DNA of 64,000 nucleotides from Streptomyces cirratus (GTDB lineage Bacteria > Actinomycetota > Actinomycetes > Streptomycetales > Streptomycetaceae). The notes beneath the pieces are model-generated. The model worked only from the letters and a program-made list of their open reading frames with translations, did no database searches and was not told where the DNA came from. Made by a program: the position numbers and the translations under genes. How positions within the stretch are numbered: the stretch's first letter is position 1; each line of letters starts with the position of its first letter. Of this stretch, positions 8,561 through 18,127 are shown piece after piece. The stretch is from positions 248,001 to 312,000 of the forward strand of contig NZ_BMVP01000002.1 in the NCBI RefSeq assembly GCF_014650775.1. Reading direction: 5' to 3'.

Positions 8561-9205
8561 ATGGCAAAGCAGATCAAGGGCGTCCTGGGCGAGAAGCTCG
8601 GCATGACCCAGGTCTGGGACGAGAACAACCGTGTCGTCCCGGTGACCGTGGTCAAGGCCGGACCCTGCGTCGTTACCCAGGTCCGTACGAACGACATCGA
8701 CGGCTACGAGTCGGTCCAGATCGCCTTCGGCGAGATCGACCCGCGCAAGGTGAACAAGCCCCTCAAGGGCCACTTCGCCAAGGCCGACGTGACCCCCCGC
8801 CGCCACCTGGTGGAGCTCCGCACCTCCGACGCCAGCGAGTACACGCTCGGCCAGGAGATCACTGCTGAGGTGTTCGAGTCCGGCGTCAAGGTTGACGTCA
8901 CGGGCAACAGCAAGGGCAAGGGCTTCGCCGGTGTCATGAAGCGGCACAACTTCCGGGGCCTCGGCGCCGGTCACGGTGTGCAGCGCAAGCACCGCTCCCC
9001 CGGTTCGATCGGTGGCTGCGCCACCCCTGGGCGTGTCTTCAAGGGCATGCGCATGGCTGGTCGTATGGGCAACGAGCGCGTCACCACCCAGAACCTGACC
9101 ATCCACGCGGTAGACGCGGAGAAGGGCCTGCTCCTCATCAAGGGCGCAGTCCCCGGTCCGAACGGCGGCCTCGTCCTGGTCCGTACCGCGGCCAAGGGGG
9201 CTTGA
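8561..9205 (+). CDS. rplC: 50S ribosomal protein L3
   Basis: A 214-residue protein beginning [20 protein letters not shown]. The long extension that reaches the peptidyl transferase centre is visible ([32 protein letters not shown]). It binds 23S rRNA early in 50S assembly. It lies 14 bases after rpsJ, and its stop is 5 bases before the rplD start, so the genes are co-transcribed and probably coupled in translation. Confidence 0.98.
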   Translation: MAKQIKGVLGEKLGMTQVWDENNRVVPVTVVKAGPCVVTQVRTNDIDGYESVQIAFGEIDPRKVNKPLKGHFAKADVTPRRHLVELRTSDASEYTLGQEITAEVFESGVKVDVTGNSKGKGFAGVMKRHNFRGLGAGHGVQRKHRSPGSIGGCATPGRVFKGMRMAGRMGNERVTTQNLTIHAVDAEKGLLLIKGAVPGPNGGLVLVRTAAKGA

Positions 9206-9210
9206 GGTTA

Positions 9211-9861
9211 ATGAGCACCATTGACATCCTTTCGCCGGCAGGCGACAAGGCCGGTACCGTCGAGCTCCCCGCGGAGATCTTCGACGCGAAGACCAGCGTT
9301 CCGCTGATCCACCAGGTCGTCGTCGCACAGCTGGCCGCTGCCCGTCAGGGCACGCACAAGACCAAGACCCGTGGCGAAGTCCGTGGTGGTGGCCGCAAGC
9401 CGTACCGCCAGAAGGGCACCGGCCGCGCGCGTCAGGGTTCCACCCGCGCTCCGCAGTTCGCCGGCGGTGGCGTCGTCCACGGCCCGCAGCCGCGTGACTA
9501 CTCGCAGCGGACCCCGAAGAAGATGAAGGTCGCCGCCCTCCGCGGTGCCCTCTCGGACCGCGCGCGTCACTCCCGCATCCACGTCGTCACCGGCGTGGTC
9601 GAGGGTGCCGCCTCCACGAAGGCCGCCAAGACGCTGTTCGGCAAGATCTCGGAGCGCAAGAACCTGCTCCTGGTCGTCGAGCGCGCCGACGAGGCCGCGT
9701 GGCTGTCCGCCCGCAACCTGCCCCAGGTTCACATCCTGGAGCCGGGCCAGCTGAACACGTACGACGTGATCGTCTCTGACGACGTGGTCTTCACCCAGGC
9801 CGCGCTCGAGTCCTTCGTGTCTGGCCCCAAGGCCGACGAGACCGAAGGGAGCGACGCCTGA
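9211..9861 (+). CDS. rplD: 50S ribosomal protein L4
   Basis: A 216-residue protein starting [20 protein letters not shown]. It has the Arg/Gly-rich loop that lines the exit tunnel ([20 protein letters not shown]). In gammaproteobacteria L4 represses its own S10 operon through the leader RNA; whether this holds in actinomycetes is not visible here. I start at ATG 9211 (GAGGT just upstream) rather than the TTG at 9202. The stop overlaps the rplW start by one base. Confidence 0.97.
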   Translation: MSTIDILSPAGDKAGTVELPAEIFDAKTSVPLIHQVVVAQLAAARQGTHKTKTRGEVRGGGRKPYRQKGTGRARQGSTRAPQFAGGGVVHGPQPRDYSQRTPKKMKVAALRGALSDRARHSRIHVVTGVVEGAASTKAAKTLFGKISERKNLLLVVERADEAAWLSARNLPQVHILEPGQLNTYDVIVSDDVVFTQAALESFVSGPKADETEGSDA

Positions 9862-10184
9862 TGTCCGAGGCGACCGTTACCAGCAAGACCTTCACTGACC
9901 CGCGCGACCTGCTGATCAAGCCGGTTGTCTCGGAGAAGAGCTACGCGCTGCTGGACGAGAACAAGTACACGTTCATCGTCGCGCCTGGCGCCAACAAGAC
10001 CCAGATCAAGCAGGCCGTCGAGGCGGTCTTCTCGGTCAAGGTCACCGGGGTCAACACGATCAACCGTCAGGGTAAGCGCAAGCGCACCAAGACCGGTTTC
10101 GGCAAGCGCGCCAACACCAAGCGCGCCATCGTGACCCTCGCTGAGGGCGACCGAATCGACATCTTCGGCGGCCAGGCCTCCTAA
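9861..10184 (+). CDS. rplW: 50S ribosomal protein L23
   Basis: A 107-residue protein with the L23 signature region ([20 protein letters not shown]) and the basic loop [14 protein letters not shown]23 sits at the tunnel exit and is the docking site for trigger factor and signal recognition particle, which fits the nearby secY. The start overlaps the rplD stop (TGATG). Confidence 0.98.
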   Translation: MSEATVTSKTFTDPRDLLIKPVVSEKSYALLDENKYTFIVAPGANKTQIKQAVEAVFSVKVTGVNTINRQGKRKRTKTGFGKRANTKRAIVTLAEGDRIDIFGGQAS

Positions 10185-10224
10185 CGGAGTCCTGAGTCGT
10201 CCGGAATCGGACGAGGACTGAGAA

Positions 10225-11061
10225 ATGGGTATCCGCAAGTACAAGCCGACGACCCCGGGCCGTCGTGGCTCCAGCGTCGCCGACTTTGTCGAGATCACGC
10301 GGTCCACGCCGGAGAAGTCGCTGGTTCGCCCGCTGCACAGCAAGGGCGGCCGTAACAACACCGGTCGGATCACTGTTCGCCACCAGGGTGGTGGACACAA
10401 GCGCGCCTACCGCGTGATCGACTTCCGTCGTCACGACAAGGACGGCGTGCCGGCCAAGGTCGCGCACATCGAGTACGACCCCAACCGCACCGCGCGCATC
10501 GCGCTGCTGCACTACGCCGACGGCGAGAAGCGCTACATCATCGCGCCGCGCGGTCTGCAGCAGGGTGACCGGATTGAGAACGGCCCGACGGCCGACATCA
10601 AGCCGGGCAACAACCTGGCGCTGCGCAACATCCCGGTTGGTACGACCATCCACGCGATCGAGCTGCGTCCCGGCGGCGGTGCGAAGTTCGCCCGCTCCGC
10701 GGGTGCCTCGGTGCAGCTGCTGGCGAAGGAGGGCACCATGGCCCACCTCCGCATGCCGTCCGGTGAGATCCGTCTCGTCGACGCGCGCTGCCGCGCCACG
10801 GTCGGCGAGGTCGGCAACGCCGAGCAGTCGAACATCAACTGGGGCAAGGCCGGCCGCATGCGCTGGAAGGGCGTTCGCCCGTCCGTCCGCGGTGTCGCGA
10901 TGAACCCGGTTGACCACCCGCACGGTGGTGGTGAGGGCAAGACCAGCGGTGGTCGCCACCCGGTCTCCCCGTGGGGTCAGAAGGAGGGTCGTACTCGCTC
11001 GCCGAAGAAGGCTTCGAGCAAGTACATCGTCCGCCGCCGCAAGACGAACAAGAAGCGCTAG
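10225..11061 (+). CDS. rplB: 50S ribosomal protein L2
   Basis: A 278-residue protein, full length for L2, beginning [17 protein letters not shown]. The C-terminal signature with the universally conserved His is present ([12 protein letters not shown], then [10 protein letters not shown]). It is required for subunit joining and sits near the peptidyl transferase centre. A 40-base gap separates it from rplW and 12 bases from rpsS. Confidence 0.98.
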   Translation: MGIRKYKPTTPGRRGSSVADFVEITRSTPEKSLVRPLHSKGGRNNTGRITVRHQGGGHKRAYRVIDFRRHDKDGVPAKVAHIEYDPNRTARIALLHYADGEKRYIIAPRGLQQGDRIENGPTADIKPGNNLALRNIPVGTTIHAIELRPGGGAKFARSAGASVQLLAKEGTMAHLRMPSGEIRLVDARCRATVGEVGNAEQSNINWGKAGRMRWKGVRPSVRGVAMNPVDHPHGGGEGKTSGGRHPVSPWGQKEGRTRSPKKASSKYIVRRRKTNKKR

Positions 11062-11073
11062 GAGCGGGTTTAG

Positions 11074-11355
11074 ATGCCGCGCAGTCTCAAGAAGGGACCC
11101 TTCGTCGACGGACACCTCATCAAGAAGGTGGACGCTCAGAACGAAGCTGGTACCAAGAACGTCATCAAGACCTGGTCCCGTCGCTCGATGATCATCCCGG
11201 CCATGCTGGGTCACACCATCGCGGTGCACAACGGCAAGACCCACGTCCCGGTGTTCGTCACCGAGTCGATGGTCGGCCACAAGCTCGGCGAGTTCTCGCC
11301 GACTCGCACCTTCCGCGGCCACGTCAAGGACGACCGGAAGTCGAAGCGCCGCTAA
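11074..11355 (+). CDS. rpsS: 30S ribosomal protein S19
   Basis: A 93-residue protein, [20 protein letters not shown], ending in the basic tail [14 protein letters not shown]. It forms a complex with S13 in the 30S head and binds 16S rRNA. It lies between rplB and rplV in the standard S10 order. Confidence 0.98.
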   Translation: MPRSLKKGPFVDGHLIKKVDAQNEAGTKNVIKTWSRRSMIIPAMLGHTIAVHNGKTHVPVFVTESMVGHKLGEFSPTRTFRGHVKDDRKSKRR

Positions 11356-11398
11356 AGGCGGGGTGGTTACGACTATGACTTACACCGAAGGGACAACC

Positions 11399-11746
11399 AT
11401 GGAAGCCAGGGCCCAGGCGCGGTACATCCGCGTCACGCCCATGAAGGCCCGCCGCGTGGTGGACCTTATCCGTGGCATGGATGCCACGGAGGCTCAGGCG
11501 GTCCTGCGTTTCGCCCCGCAGGCCGCGAGCGTGCCGGTCGGCAAGGTGCTTGACAGCGCCATTGCCAACGCCGCACACAACTACAACCACCCGGACGCTT
11601 CTTCGCTGTTCATCAGCGAGGCGTTCGTGGACGAGGGTCCGACCCTGAAGCGGTTCCGTCCGCGTGCCCAGGGCCGTGCCTACCGGATCCGCAAGCGGAC
11701 CAGCCACATCACCGTGGTCGTCAGCAGCAAGGAAGGTTCCCGGTAA
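11399..11746 (+). CDS. rplV: 50S ribosomal protein L22
   Basis: A 115-residue protein, [20 protein letters not shown], with the beta-hairpin ([20 protein letters not shown]) that lines the exit tunnel and where macrolide resistance mutations occur. The ATG at 11399 is chosen because GAAGGGA lies at a good distance upstream; in-frame starts at 11363 (GTG) and 11375 (ATG) would add 8-12 residues. The stop overlaps the rpsC start. Confidence 0.95.
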   Translation: MEARAQARYIRVTPMKARRVVDLIRGMDATEAQAVLRFAPQAASVPVGKVLDSAIANAAHNYNHPDASSLFISEAFVDEGPTLKRFRPRAQGRAYRIRKRTSHITVVVSSKEGSR

Positions 11747-12585
11747 TGGGCCAGAAGGTAAACCCGCACGGGTTCCGGCTCGGCATCACCACCGACTTCA
11801 AGTCGCGTTGGTACGCCGACAAGCTGTACAAGGACTACGTCAAGGAAGACGTCGCCATCCGTCGGATGATGACGTCCGGCATGGAGCGCGCCGGCATCTC
11901 GAAGGTTGAGATCGAGCGCACCCGTGACCGCGTGCGTGTGGACATCCACACCGCTCGTCCGGGCATCGTCATCGGCCGCCGTGGCGCCGAGGCCGACCGC
12001 ATCCGCGGTGACCTCGAGAAGCTCACGGGCAAGCAGGTCCAGCTGAACATCCTCGAGGTCAAGAACCCCGAGCTCGATGCCCAGCTGGTCGCCCAGGCCG
12101 TTGCCGAGCAGCTCTCCTCCCGCGTCTCCTTCCGTCGTGCCATGCGCAAGAGCATGCAGGGCACGATGAAGGCCGGCGCCAAGGGCATCAAGATCCAGTG
12201 TGGCGGCCGTCTCGGCGGCGCCGAGATGTCCCGCTCCGAGTTCTACCGCGAGGGTCGTGTGCCGCTGCACACGCTGCGCGCGAACGTGGACTACGGCTTC
12301 TTCGAGGCCAAGACCACCTTCGGCCGTATCGGTGTGAAGGTCTGGATCTACAAGGGCGACGTCAAGAACATCGCCGAGGTTCGCGCCGAGAACGCTGCGG
12401 CCCGTGCGGGTAACCGCCCGGCCCGTGGTGCCGGCGCTGGCGACCGTCCCGCCGGCCGTGGTGGCCGTGGTGGCGAGCGCGGCGGCCGTGGTGGCCGCAA
12501 GCCGCAGCAGGCTGCTGGTGCCGAGGCCCCCAAGGCCGACGCCCCCGCCGCCGCTCCGGCCGAGAGCACCGGAACGGAGGCCTGA
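11746..12585 (+). CDS. rpsC: 30S ribosomal protein S3 with long basic tail
   Basis: A 279-residue protein, [20 protein letters not shown]. The KH domain motif is seen near residue 70 ([16 protein letters not shown]) and the core ends near residue 215. The C-terminal 60-65 residues are a low-complexity Gly/Arg/Ala tail (repeats of GGRGG and [11 protein letters not shown]) followed by an Ala/Pro/Glu segment, typical of actinobacterial S3. It binds the mRNA entry channel of the 30S subunit. It starts inside the rplV stop codon. Confidence 0.97.
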   Translation: MGQKVNPHGFRLGITTDFKSRWYADKLYKDYVKEDVAIRRMMTSGMERAGISKVEIERTRDRVRVDIHTARPGIVIGRRGAEADRIRGDLEKLTGKQVQLNILEVKNPELDAQLVAQAVAEQLSSRVSFRRAMRKSMQGTMKAGAKGIKIQCGGRLGGAEMSRSEFYREGRVPLHTLRANVDYGFFEAKTTFGRIGVKVWIYKGDVKNIAEVRAENAAARAGNRPARGAGAGDRPAGRGGRGGERGGRGGRKPQQAAGAEAPKADAPAAAPAESTGTEA

Positions 12586-12590
12586 CCGAC

Positions 12591-13010
12591 ATGCTGATCC
12601 CTCGTAGGGTCAAGCACCGCAAGCAGCACCACCCGAAGCGCCGCGGTATGGCCAAGGGCGGTACTGAGGTCTCGTTCGGCGAGTACGGCATCCAGGCGCT
12701 GACCCCGGCGTACGTGACGAACCGCCAGATCGAGGCGGCTCGTATCGCGATGACCCGCCACATCAAGCGTGGCGGCAAGGTCTGGATCAACATCTACCCG
12801 GACCGTCCGCTGACGAAGAAGCCCGCCGAGACCCGCATGGGTTCCGGTAAGGGTTCTCCCGAGTGGTGGATCGCGAACGTGCACCCGGGCCGGGTCATGT
12901 TCGAGCTGTCCTACCCGAACGAGAAGATTGCTCGTGAGGCGCTCACCCGCGCTGCTCACAAGCTTCCGATGAAGTGCCGGATTGTTCGGCGCGAGGCAGG
13001 TGAGTCGTGA
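12591..13010 (+). CDS. rplP: 50S ribosomal protein L16
   Basis: A 139-residue protein beginning [20 protein letters not shown] with the conserved stretch [21 protein letters not shown]16 organises the A-site region of the 50S subunit. It follows rpsC by five bases, and its TGA overlaps the ATG of rpmC. Confidence 0.98.
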   Translation: MLIPRRVKHRKQHHPKRRGMAKGGTEVSFGEYGIQALTPAYVTNRQIEAARIAMTRHIKRGGKVWINIYPDRPLTKKPAETRMGSGKGSPEWWIANVHPGRVMFELSYPNEKIAREALTRAAHKLPMKCRIVRREAGES

Positions 13011-13234
13011 TGGCGACGGGAACCAAGGCGTCCGAGCTGCGTGAGCTCGGCAACGAGGAGCTCGTTGGCAAGCTGCGCGAGGCCAAGGAAGAGCTGTTCA
13101 AGCTGCGCTTCCAGGCGGCCACGGGTCAGCTGGAGAACAACGGCCGGCTCAAGTCCGTCCGTAAGGACATCGCTCGCATCTACACCCTGATGCACGAGCG
13201 TGAGCTCGGTATCGAGACGGTGGAGAGCGCCTGA
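13010..13234 (+). CDS. rpmC: 50S ribosomal protein L29
   Basis: A 74-residue protein, [20 protein letters not shown], with the L29 core [18 protein letters not shown]. It lies beside L23 near the tunnel exit. The ATG at 13010 overlaps the rplP stop; the GTG at 13007 would add one residue. The stop overlaps the rpsQ start. Confidence 0.97.
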   Translation: MATGTKASELRELGNEELVGKLREAKEELFKLRFQAATGQLENNGRLKSVRKDIARIYTLMHERELGIETVESA

Positions 13235-13518
13235 TGAGCGAGAAGAACGTGACCGAGACCACTGAGCAGCGCGGTTTCCGCAAGACCCGCGAGGGTCTGG
13301 TCGTCAGCGACAAGATGGACAAGACCGTCGTCGTCGCCGTCGAGGACCGCGTCAAGCACGCCCTGTACGGCAAGGTCATCCGCCGTACGAACAAGCTCAA
13401 GGCTCACGACGAGCAGAACGCTGCCGGCGTCGGCGACCGCGTCCTCATCATGGAGACGCGTCCGCTGTCGGCGAGCAAGCGCTGGCGCATCGTCGAGATC
13501 CTCGAGAAGGCCAAGTAA
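13234..13518 (+). CDS. rpsQ: 30S ribosomal protein S17
   Basis: A 94-residue protein with the S17 OB-fold signature ([19 protein letters not shown] and [11 protein letters not shown]). It binds 16S rRNA helix 11 early in assembly. It is the last gene of the S10 block; a 131-base structured gap separates it from rplN. Confidence 0.98.
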   Translation: MSEKNVTETTEQRGFRKTREGLVVSDKMDKTVVVAVEDRVKHALYGKVIRRTNKLKAHDEQNAAGVGDRVLIMETRPLSASKRWRIVEILEKAK

Positions 13519-13649
13519 GGAACCTCGCGCAAGCGAGTTCCGCCAGACATAGCCTGGGGGGTTTCCCTCAGGTCAGTTCCGCCAGGCTCGGTGAGGGGTT
13601 CCGGTAACGGACCCCTCACCGGGAACCGGCAGACAATCAGGAGATAGAC
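13519..13649 (+). promoter_or_regulatory. Structured spacer between rpsQ and rplN
   Basis: It contains a GCAA-loop hairpin at 13519-13542 (CTCGC-GCAA-GCGAG core). It also contains a 7-bp pairing of AGCCTGG (13551-13557) with CCAGGCT (13582-13588), and a 13-pair hairpin at 13590-13620 (arms GGTGAGGGGTtCCG and CGGACCCCTCACC, loop GTAA, one bulged T). An 11-base direct repeat AGTTCCGCCAG lies at 13536-13546 and 13575-13585. No T-run follows, so this looks like an RNA processing or regulatory structure between the S10 and spc blocks, not a simple terminator. Confidence 0.6.
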
Positions 13650-14018
13650 GTGATCCAGCAGGAGTCGCGACTGCGTGTCGCCGACAACACTGGTGCCAAG
13701 GAAATCCTTTGCATCCGTGTTCTCGGTGGCTCCGGTCGCCGCTACGCGGGCATCGGTGACGTCATTGTCGCCACCGTCAAGGACGCGATCCCCGGTGGCA
13801 ACGTGAAGAAGGGTGACGTCGTCAAGGCGGTCATCGTTCGCACCGTCAAGGAGCGCCGCCGCCAGGACGGCTCGTACATCCGCTTCGACGAGAACGCCGC
13901 TGTCATTCTCAAGAACGACGGCGACCCTCGCGGCACCCGTATCTTCGGCCCCGTGGGCCGTGAGCTGCGCGAGAAGAAGTTCATGAAGATCATCTCGCTC
14001 GCGCCGGAGGTGCTGTAA
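13650..14018 (+). CDS. rplN: 50S ribosomal protein L14
   Basis: A 122-residue protein, [20 protein letters not shown], with the signature region [20 protein letters not shown]. It forms part of the intersubunit bridge with L19. The GTG start at 13650 has CAGGAG upstream. It is the first gene of the spc block and follows the structured spacer. Confidence 0.98.
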   Translation: MIQQESRLRVADNTGAKEILCIRVLGGSGRRYAGIGDVIVATVKDAIPGGNVKKGDVVKAVIVRTVKERRRQDGSYIRFDENAAVILKNDGDPRGTRIFGPVGRELREKKFMKIISLAPEVL

Positions 14019-14020
14019 GC

Positions 14021-14344
14021 ATGAAGATCAAGAAGGGCGACCTGGTCCAGGTCATCACCGGTAAGGACAAGGGCAAGCAGGGCAAGGTCATCGCGGCCAT
14101 GCCCAGCGAGAACCGCGTCCTCGTCGAGGGTGTCAACCGGGTCAAGAAGCACACCAAGGCCGGTCAGACCGCTGGTGGTTCGCAGACCGGTGGCATCGTG
14201 ATCACCGAGGCGCCGGTCCACGTCAGCAACGTTCAGCTGGTTGTGGAGAAGGACGGCCAGAAGGTCGTCACCCGCGTCGGCTACCGCTTCGACGACGAGG
14301 GCAACAAGATCCGCGTTGCCAAGCGGACGGGTGAGGACATCTGA
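14021..14344 (+). CDS. rplX: 50S ribosomal protein L24
   Basis: A 107-residue protein with an N-terminal KOW motif ([20 protein letters not shown]) and the L24 segment [15 protein letters not shown]. It initiates 50S assembly by binding the 5' domain of 23S rRNA. It lies two bases after rplN, and its stop overlaps the rplE start. Confidence 0.98.
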   Translation: MKIKKGDLVQVITGKDKGKQGKVIAAMPSENRVLVEGVNRVKKHTKAGQTAGGSQTGGIVITEAPVHVSNVQLVVEKDGQKVVTRVGYRFDDEGNKIRVAKRTGEDI

Positions 14345-14895
14345 TGGCTACCACTCCGCGTCTCAAGACGAAGTACCGCGAGGACATCGCGGGCAAGCTG
14401 CGTGAGGAGTTCTCCTACGAGAACGTCATGCAGATCCCCGGCCTCGTGAAGATCGTGGTCAACATGGGTGTGGGCGACGCCGCCCGCGACTCCAAGCTGA
14501 TCGACGGCGCCATCCGCGACCTGACGACGATCACCGGTCAGAAGCCGGCCGTCACGAAGGCCCGCAAGTCCATCGCGCAGTTCAAGCTGCGCGAGGGTCA
14601 GCCGATCGGCTGCCACGTCACCCTCCGTGGTGACCGCATGTGGGAGTTCCTGGACCGTACGCTGTCGCTCGCGCTGCCGCGTATCCGTGACTTCCGTGGT
14701 CTGTCGCCGAAGCAGTTCGACGGCCGTGGCAACTACACCTTCGGTCTCACGGAGCAGGTCATGTTCCACGAGATCGACCAGGACAAGATCGACCGTACCC
14801 GGGGTATGGACATCACCGTGGTCACCACGGCGACCAACGACGACGAGGGCCGTGCCCTCCTTCGTCACCTCGGCTTCCCCTTCAAGGAGGCGTAA
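14344..14895 (+). CDS. rplE: 50S ribosomal protein L5
   Basis: A 183-residue protein with the L5 signatures [20 protein letters not shown] and [20 protein letters not shown]. It binds 5S rRNA and contacts the P-site tRNA. The start overlaps the rplX stop (TGATG). Confidence 0.98.
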   Translation: MATTPRLKTKYREDIAGKLREEFSYENVMQIPGLVKIVVNMGVGDAARDSKLIDGAIRDLTTITGQKPAVTKARKSIAQFKLREGQPIGCHVTLRGDRMWEFLDRTLSLALPRIRDFRGLSPKQFDGRGNYTFGLTEQVMFHEIDQDKIDRTRGMDITVVTTATNDDEGRALLRHLGFPFKEA

Positions 14896-14900
14896 GCGAG

Positions 14901-15086
14901 ATGGCGAAGAAGGCTCTCATCGCGAAGGCTGCCCGCAAGCCCAAGTTCGGTGTGCGTGCGTACACCCGCTGCCAGCGCTGCGGTCGCCCCCACTCCGTGT
15001 ACCGCAAGTTCGGCCTGTGCCGCGTCTGCCTTCGTGAGATGGCTCACCGTGGCGAGCTGCCGGGCGTGACCAAGAGCTCCTGGTAG
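14901..15086 (+). CDS. rpsZ: 30S ribosomal protein S14, zinc-binding short form
   Basis: A 61-residue protein, [20 protein letters not shown]. Two CxxC pairs (CQRCG at 24-27 and CRVC at about 40-43) mark the zinc-binding, housekeeping short form of S14. Actinomycetes usually carry a longer zinc-free paralogue elsewhere under Zur control. It follows rplE by five bases. Confidence 0.97.
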   Translation: MAKKALIAKAARKPKFGVRAYTRCQRCGRPHSVYRKFGLCRVCLREMAHRGELPGVTKSSW

Positions 15087-15308
15087 TTCCCTCCGTCCGC
15101 AAGGACTTGGGAAGTTCCAGGCACTCTCGGTAAGCATCTGGTCGGCGGATGCCCGGCCGCGCATGCCTTAGGCTTGTGTGGTTGGGCGTCCGCCGCCCAT
15201 AACGACTTACTACGCCGTAGGTCCCCGCACCGCACCCGTCCCGCCACTGAGTGGGGAGAGGGATGGCGCATACAGGAAACCCCGGCGAGAGAGGCCGAAG
15301 GCCACTTC
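15087..15308 (+). other. Gap between rpsZ and rpsH
   Basis: These 222 bases carry no gene. They interrupt an otherwise tightly packed cluster. A short hairpin (GGGCG/CGCCC) occurs near 15184-15198. No strong promoter or terminator is seen. The gap may hold an internal promoter or processing site. Confidence 0.4.
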
Positions 15309-15707
15309 ATGACCATGACTGACCCGATCGCAGACATGCTGACCCGTCTGCGTAACGCTAACTCGGCGTACCACGACACCGTCGTGATGCCGCACAGCAA
15401 GATCAAGTCGCACATCGCAGAGATCCTCAAGCAGGAGGGTTTCATCACCGGCTGGAAGGTCGAGGACGCCGAGGTCGGCAAGAACCTCGTCCTCGAGCTG
15501 AAGTTCGGGCCGAACCGTGAGCGCTCCATCGCGGGCATCAAGCGGATCTCGAAGCCCGGTCTGCGCGTGTACGCGAAGTCCACCAACCTGCCCAAGGTGC
15601 TCGGCGGCCTGGGCGTGGCGATCATCTCCACGTCCCACGGTCTCCTCACCGGCCAGCAGGCAGGCAAGAAGGGCGTAGGTGGGGAAGTCCTCGCCTACGT
15701 CTGGTAG
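15309..15707 (+). CDS. rpsH: 30S ribosomal protein S8
   Basis: A 132-residue protein, [20 protein letters not shown], with the C-terminal signature [17 protein letters not shown]. In enterobacteria S8 represses the spc operon by binding its mRNA. The ATG at 15309 is preferred over 15315 by matching length to Streptomyces S8. Confidence 0.97.
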   Translation: MTMTDPIADMLTRLRNANSAYHDTVVMPHSKIKSHIAEILKQEGFITGWKVEDAEVGKNLVLELKFGPNRERSIAGIKRISKPGLRVYAKSTNLPKVLGGLGVAIISTSHGLLTGQQAGKKGVGGEVLAYVW

Positions 15708-15727
15708 TCGGGAACGGAGGAAAAGCA

Positions 15728-16267
15728 ATGTCGCGAATCGGCAAGCTCCCCATCCAGGTTCCCGCCGGTGTGGACGTCACCATCGATGGCCGCACGGTCG
15801 CGGTGAAGGGCCCCAAGGGTTCCCTCTCGCACACCGTCGCTGCGCCCATCGCCGTCGCCAAGGGTGAGGACGGCGTCCTGAACGTCATCCGCCCGAACGA
15901 CGAGCGTCAGAACAAGGCCCTCCACGGCCTGTCCCGCACGCTGGTGGCGAACATGATCACCGGTGTGACCACGGGATACGTCAAGGCTCTCGAAATCAGC
16001 GGTGTCGGTTACCGCGTCGCCGCGAAGGGCTCCGACCTGGAGTTCCAGCTTGGCTACAGCCACCCGATCCTGATCGAGGCGCCCGAGGGCATCTCCTTCA
16101 AGGTCGAGTCGCCCACCAAGTTCACGGTCGAGGGCATCGACAAGCAGAAGGTCGGCGAGGTCGCCGCCAACATCCGCAAGCTGCGGAAGCCCGACCCGTA
16201 CAAGGCCAAGGGTGTCAAGTACGCCGGCGAAGTCATCCGCCGCAAGGTCGGAAAGGCTGGTAAGTAG
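15728..16267 (+). CDS. rplF: 50S ribosomal protein L6
   Basis: A 179-residue protein, [20 protein letters not shown], with the L6 signature [20 protein letters not shown] at the C-terminus. It binds near the sarcin-ricin loop. The ribosome site GGAGGAAAAGC lies just upstream. Confidence 0.98.
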   Translation: MSRIGKLPIQVPAGVDVTIDGRTVAVKGPKGSLSHTVAAPIAVAKGEDGVLNVIRPNDERQNKALHGLSRTLVANMITGVTTGYVKALEISGVGYRVAAKGSDLEFQLGYSHPILIEAPEGISFKVESPTKFTVEGIDKQKVGEVAANIRKLRKPDPYKAKGVKYAGEVIRRKVGKAGK

Positions 16268-16269
16268 CC

Positions 16270-16653
16270 ATGGCATACGGTGTGAAGATCGCCAAGGGCG
16301 ACGCGTACAAGCGCGCTGCCAAGGCTCGCCGCCACATCCGCATCCGCAAGAACGTCTCGGGTACGGCGGAGCGTCCGCGCCTCGTCGTGACGCGTTCCAA
16401 CCGCAACATCGTTGCTCAGGTCATCGACGACCTCCAGGGTCACACCCTGGCGTCCGCGTCGACCCTGGACGCTTCGATCCGCGGTGGCGAAGGCGACAAG
16501 AGCGCCCAGGCCCAGGCTGTCGGCGCGCTCGTCGCCGAGCGTGCCAAGGCCGCGGGTGTCGAGACCGTCGTGTTCGACCGCGGTGGCAACCGATACGCCG
16601 GGCGCATTGCCGCTCTGGCTGACGCCGCCCGCGAAGCCGGGCTGAAGTTCTAA
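16270..16653 (+). CDS. rplR: 50S ribosomal protein L18
   Basis: A 127-residue protein with a basic N-terminus ([15 protein letters not shown]) and the L18 segment [19 protein letters not shown]. It binds 5S rRNA together with L5, encoded a few genes upstream. It lies two bases after rplF. Confidence 0.98.
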   Translation: MAYGVKIAKGDAYKRAAKARRHIRIRKNVSGTAERPRLVVTRSNRNIVAQVIDDLQGHTLASASTLDASIRGGEGDKSAQAQAVGALVAERAKAAGVETVVFDRGGNRYAGRIAALADAAREAGLKF

Positions 16654-16698
16654 GCCCCGGTTCCGGGACTCACGGACGTAACAGAGAGAGGTAATCCA

Positions 16699-17301
16699 AT
16701 GGCTGGACCCCAGCGCCGCGGAAGCGGTGCCGGTGGCGGCGAGCGGCGGGACCGGAAGGGTCGCGACGGTGGCCCTGCCGCCGAGAAGACCGCTTACGTT
16801 GAGCGCGTTGTCGCGATCAACCGCGTCGCCAAGGTTGTCAAGGGTGGTCGCCGCTTCAGCTTCACCGCGCTGGTCGTGGTGGGCGACGGTGACGGCACTG
16901 TAGGTGTCGGTTACGGCAAGGCCAAGGAAGTTCCCGCGGCCATCGCCAAGGGTGTCGAGGAAGCCAAGAAGAACTTCTTCAAGGTTCCGCGCATCCAGGG
17001 CACCATCCCTCACCCGATCCAGGGCGAGAAGGCCGCGGGCGTCGTCCTGCTCAAGCCGGCTTCCCCCGGTACCGGTGTTATCGCCGGTGGCCCGGTGCGC
17101 GCCGTTCTGGAGTGCGCCGGCGTTCACGACATCCTGTCGAAGTCCCTGGGCTCCGACAACGCGATCAACATCGTGCACGCGACCGTGGCGGCCCTCCAGG
17201 GCCTGCAGCGTCCCGAGGAGATCGCGGCTCGCCGTGGTCTGCCCCTCGAGGACGTCGCCCCCGCGGCTCTGCTTCGTGCGCGTGCTGGGGCGGGTGTGTG
17301 A
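16699..17301 (+). CDS. rpsE: 30S ribosomal protein S5
   Basis: A 200-residue protein with the S5 core ([20 protein letters not shown] and [15 protein letters not shown]). An N-terminal extension of about 35 residues is rich in Gly, Arg and Asp. Spectinomycin resistance mutations map to the GGRR loop. Its stop overlaps the rpmD start. Confidence 0.98.
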   Translation: MAGPQRRGSGAGGGERRDRKGRDGGPAAEKTAYVERVVAINRVAKVVKGGRRFSFTALVVVGDGDGTVGVGYGKAKEVPAAIAKGVEEAKKNFFKVPRIQGTIPHPIQGEKAAGVVLLKPASPGTGVIAGGPVRAVLECAGVHDILSKSLGSDNAINIVHATVAALQGLQRPEEIAARRGLPLEDVAPAALLRARAGAGV

Positions 17302-17483
17302 TGGCCCGCCTCAAGATCACGCAGACGAAGTCGTACATCGGCAGCAAGCAGAACCACCGCGACACTCTGCGTTCGCTCGGGCTCAAGCGCCTGAACGACG
17401 TGGTCGTCAAGGAGGACCGCCCCGAGTTCCGCGGAATGGTGCAGACCGTCCGCCACCTCGTGACGGTTGAGGAGGTTGACTAA
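17301..17483 (+). CDS. rpmD: 50S ribosomal protein L30
   Basis: A 60-residue protein, [20 protein letters not shown], with the L30 pattern [15 protein letters not shown]. It starts in the rpsE stop codon (TGATG) and is followed by rplO after two bases. The exact length and position match the standard spc order. Confidence 0.97.
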   Translation: MARLKITQTKSYIGSKQNHRDTLRSLGLKRLNDVVVKEDRPEFRGMVQTVRHLVTVEEVD

Positions 17484-17485
17484 TC

Positions 17486-17941
17486 ATGGCTGAGAACAGC
17501 CCGCTGAAGGCCCACAACCTCCGTCCCGCCCCCGGCGCCAAGACCGCGAAGACCCGTGTCGGTCGTGGTGAGGCGTCGAAGGGTAAGACGGCCGGTCGTG
17601 GTACGAAGGGCCAGAAGGCCCGTTACCAGATCCCGCAGCGCTTCGAGGGTGGGCAGATGCCCCTCCACATGCGTCTGCCGAAGCTCAAGGGCTTCAAGAA
17701 CCCGTTCCGCACCGAGTTCCAGGTTGTCAACCTGGACAAGCTCGGCGCTCTCTACCCCGAGGGTGGAGAGGTCACGGTGGCCGACCTGGTCGCCAAGGGC
17801 GCGGTGCGCAAGAACAGCCTCGTCAAGGTCCTGGGCCAGGGCGAGATCTCCGTGGCGCTGACGGTTTCGGTTGACGCCGTTTCCGCCTCCGCCAAGGAGA
17901 AGATTGCCGCTGCCGGCGGCAGCGTCACCGAGCTCGTCTAA
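17486..17941 (+). CDS. rplO: 50S ribosomal protein L15
   Basis: A 151-residue protein, [20 protein letters not shown], with the Gly-rich N-terminal region ([20 protein letters not shown]) and the C-terminal L15 domain. It is a late 50S assembly protein. It is the last ribosomal gene before secY, from which it is separated by a strong terminator. Confidence 0.98.
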   Translation: MAENSPLKAHNLRPAPGAKTAKTRVGRGEASKGKTAGRGTKGQKARYQIPQRFEGGQMPLHMRLPKLKGFKNPFRTEFQVVNLDKLGALYPEGGEVTVADLVAKGAVRKNSLVKVLGQGEISVALTVSVDAVSASAKEKIAAAGGSVTELV

Positions 17942-17971
17942 GACGAACTCACGTGACAAATAGCTAAAACC

Positions 17972-18009
17972 CGACCGGGGATGCCTCACATATGGGGCAT
18001 CCCCGGTTG
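17972..18009. terminator. Terminator between rplO and secY
   Basis: A perfect 12-bp stem (17974-17985 with 17996-18007, core CCGGGGATGCC) is extended by C-G and G-T pairs at the base. It lies 32 bases after the rplO stop. A T-rich stretch is weak on the plus strand. It should end or reduce spc transcription and give secY its own promoter. Confidence 0.75.
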
Positions 18010-18013
18010 GTCG

Positions 18014-18043
18014 TTCCACGGGGGGCGCAGTCGCCGGTAAGGT
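18014..18043 (+). promoter_or_regulatory. Candidate secY promoter
   Basis: TTCCAC at 18014-18019 and TAAGGT at 18038-18043 are separated by 18 bases, directly behind the rplO terminator. This would give a leader of about 80 bases for secY-adk. Confidence 0.45.
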
Positions 18044-18127
18044 GGCCTGCACCTTTGCTTGTACGTATTCACCGATCCCTCAGACCGTCACCTCTGACGC
18101 AGTAGCGCGGGGGTCGCAGGAGGCACC

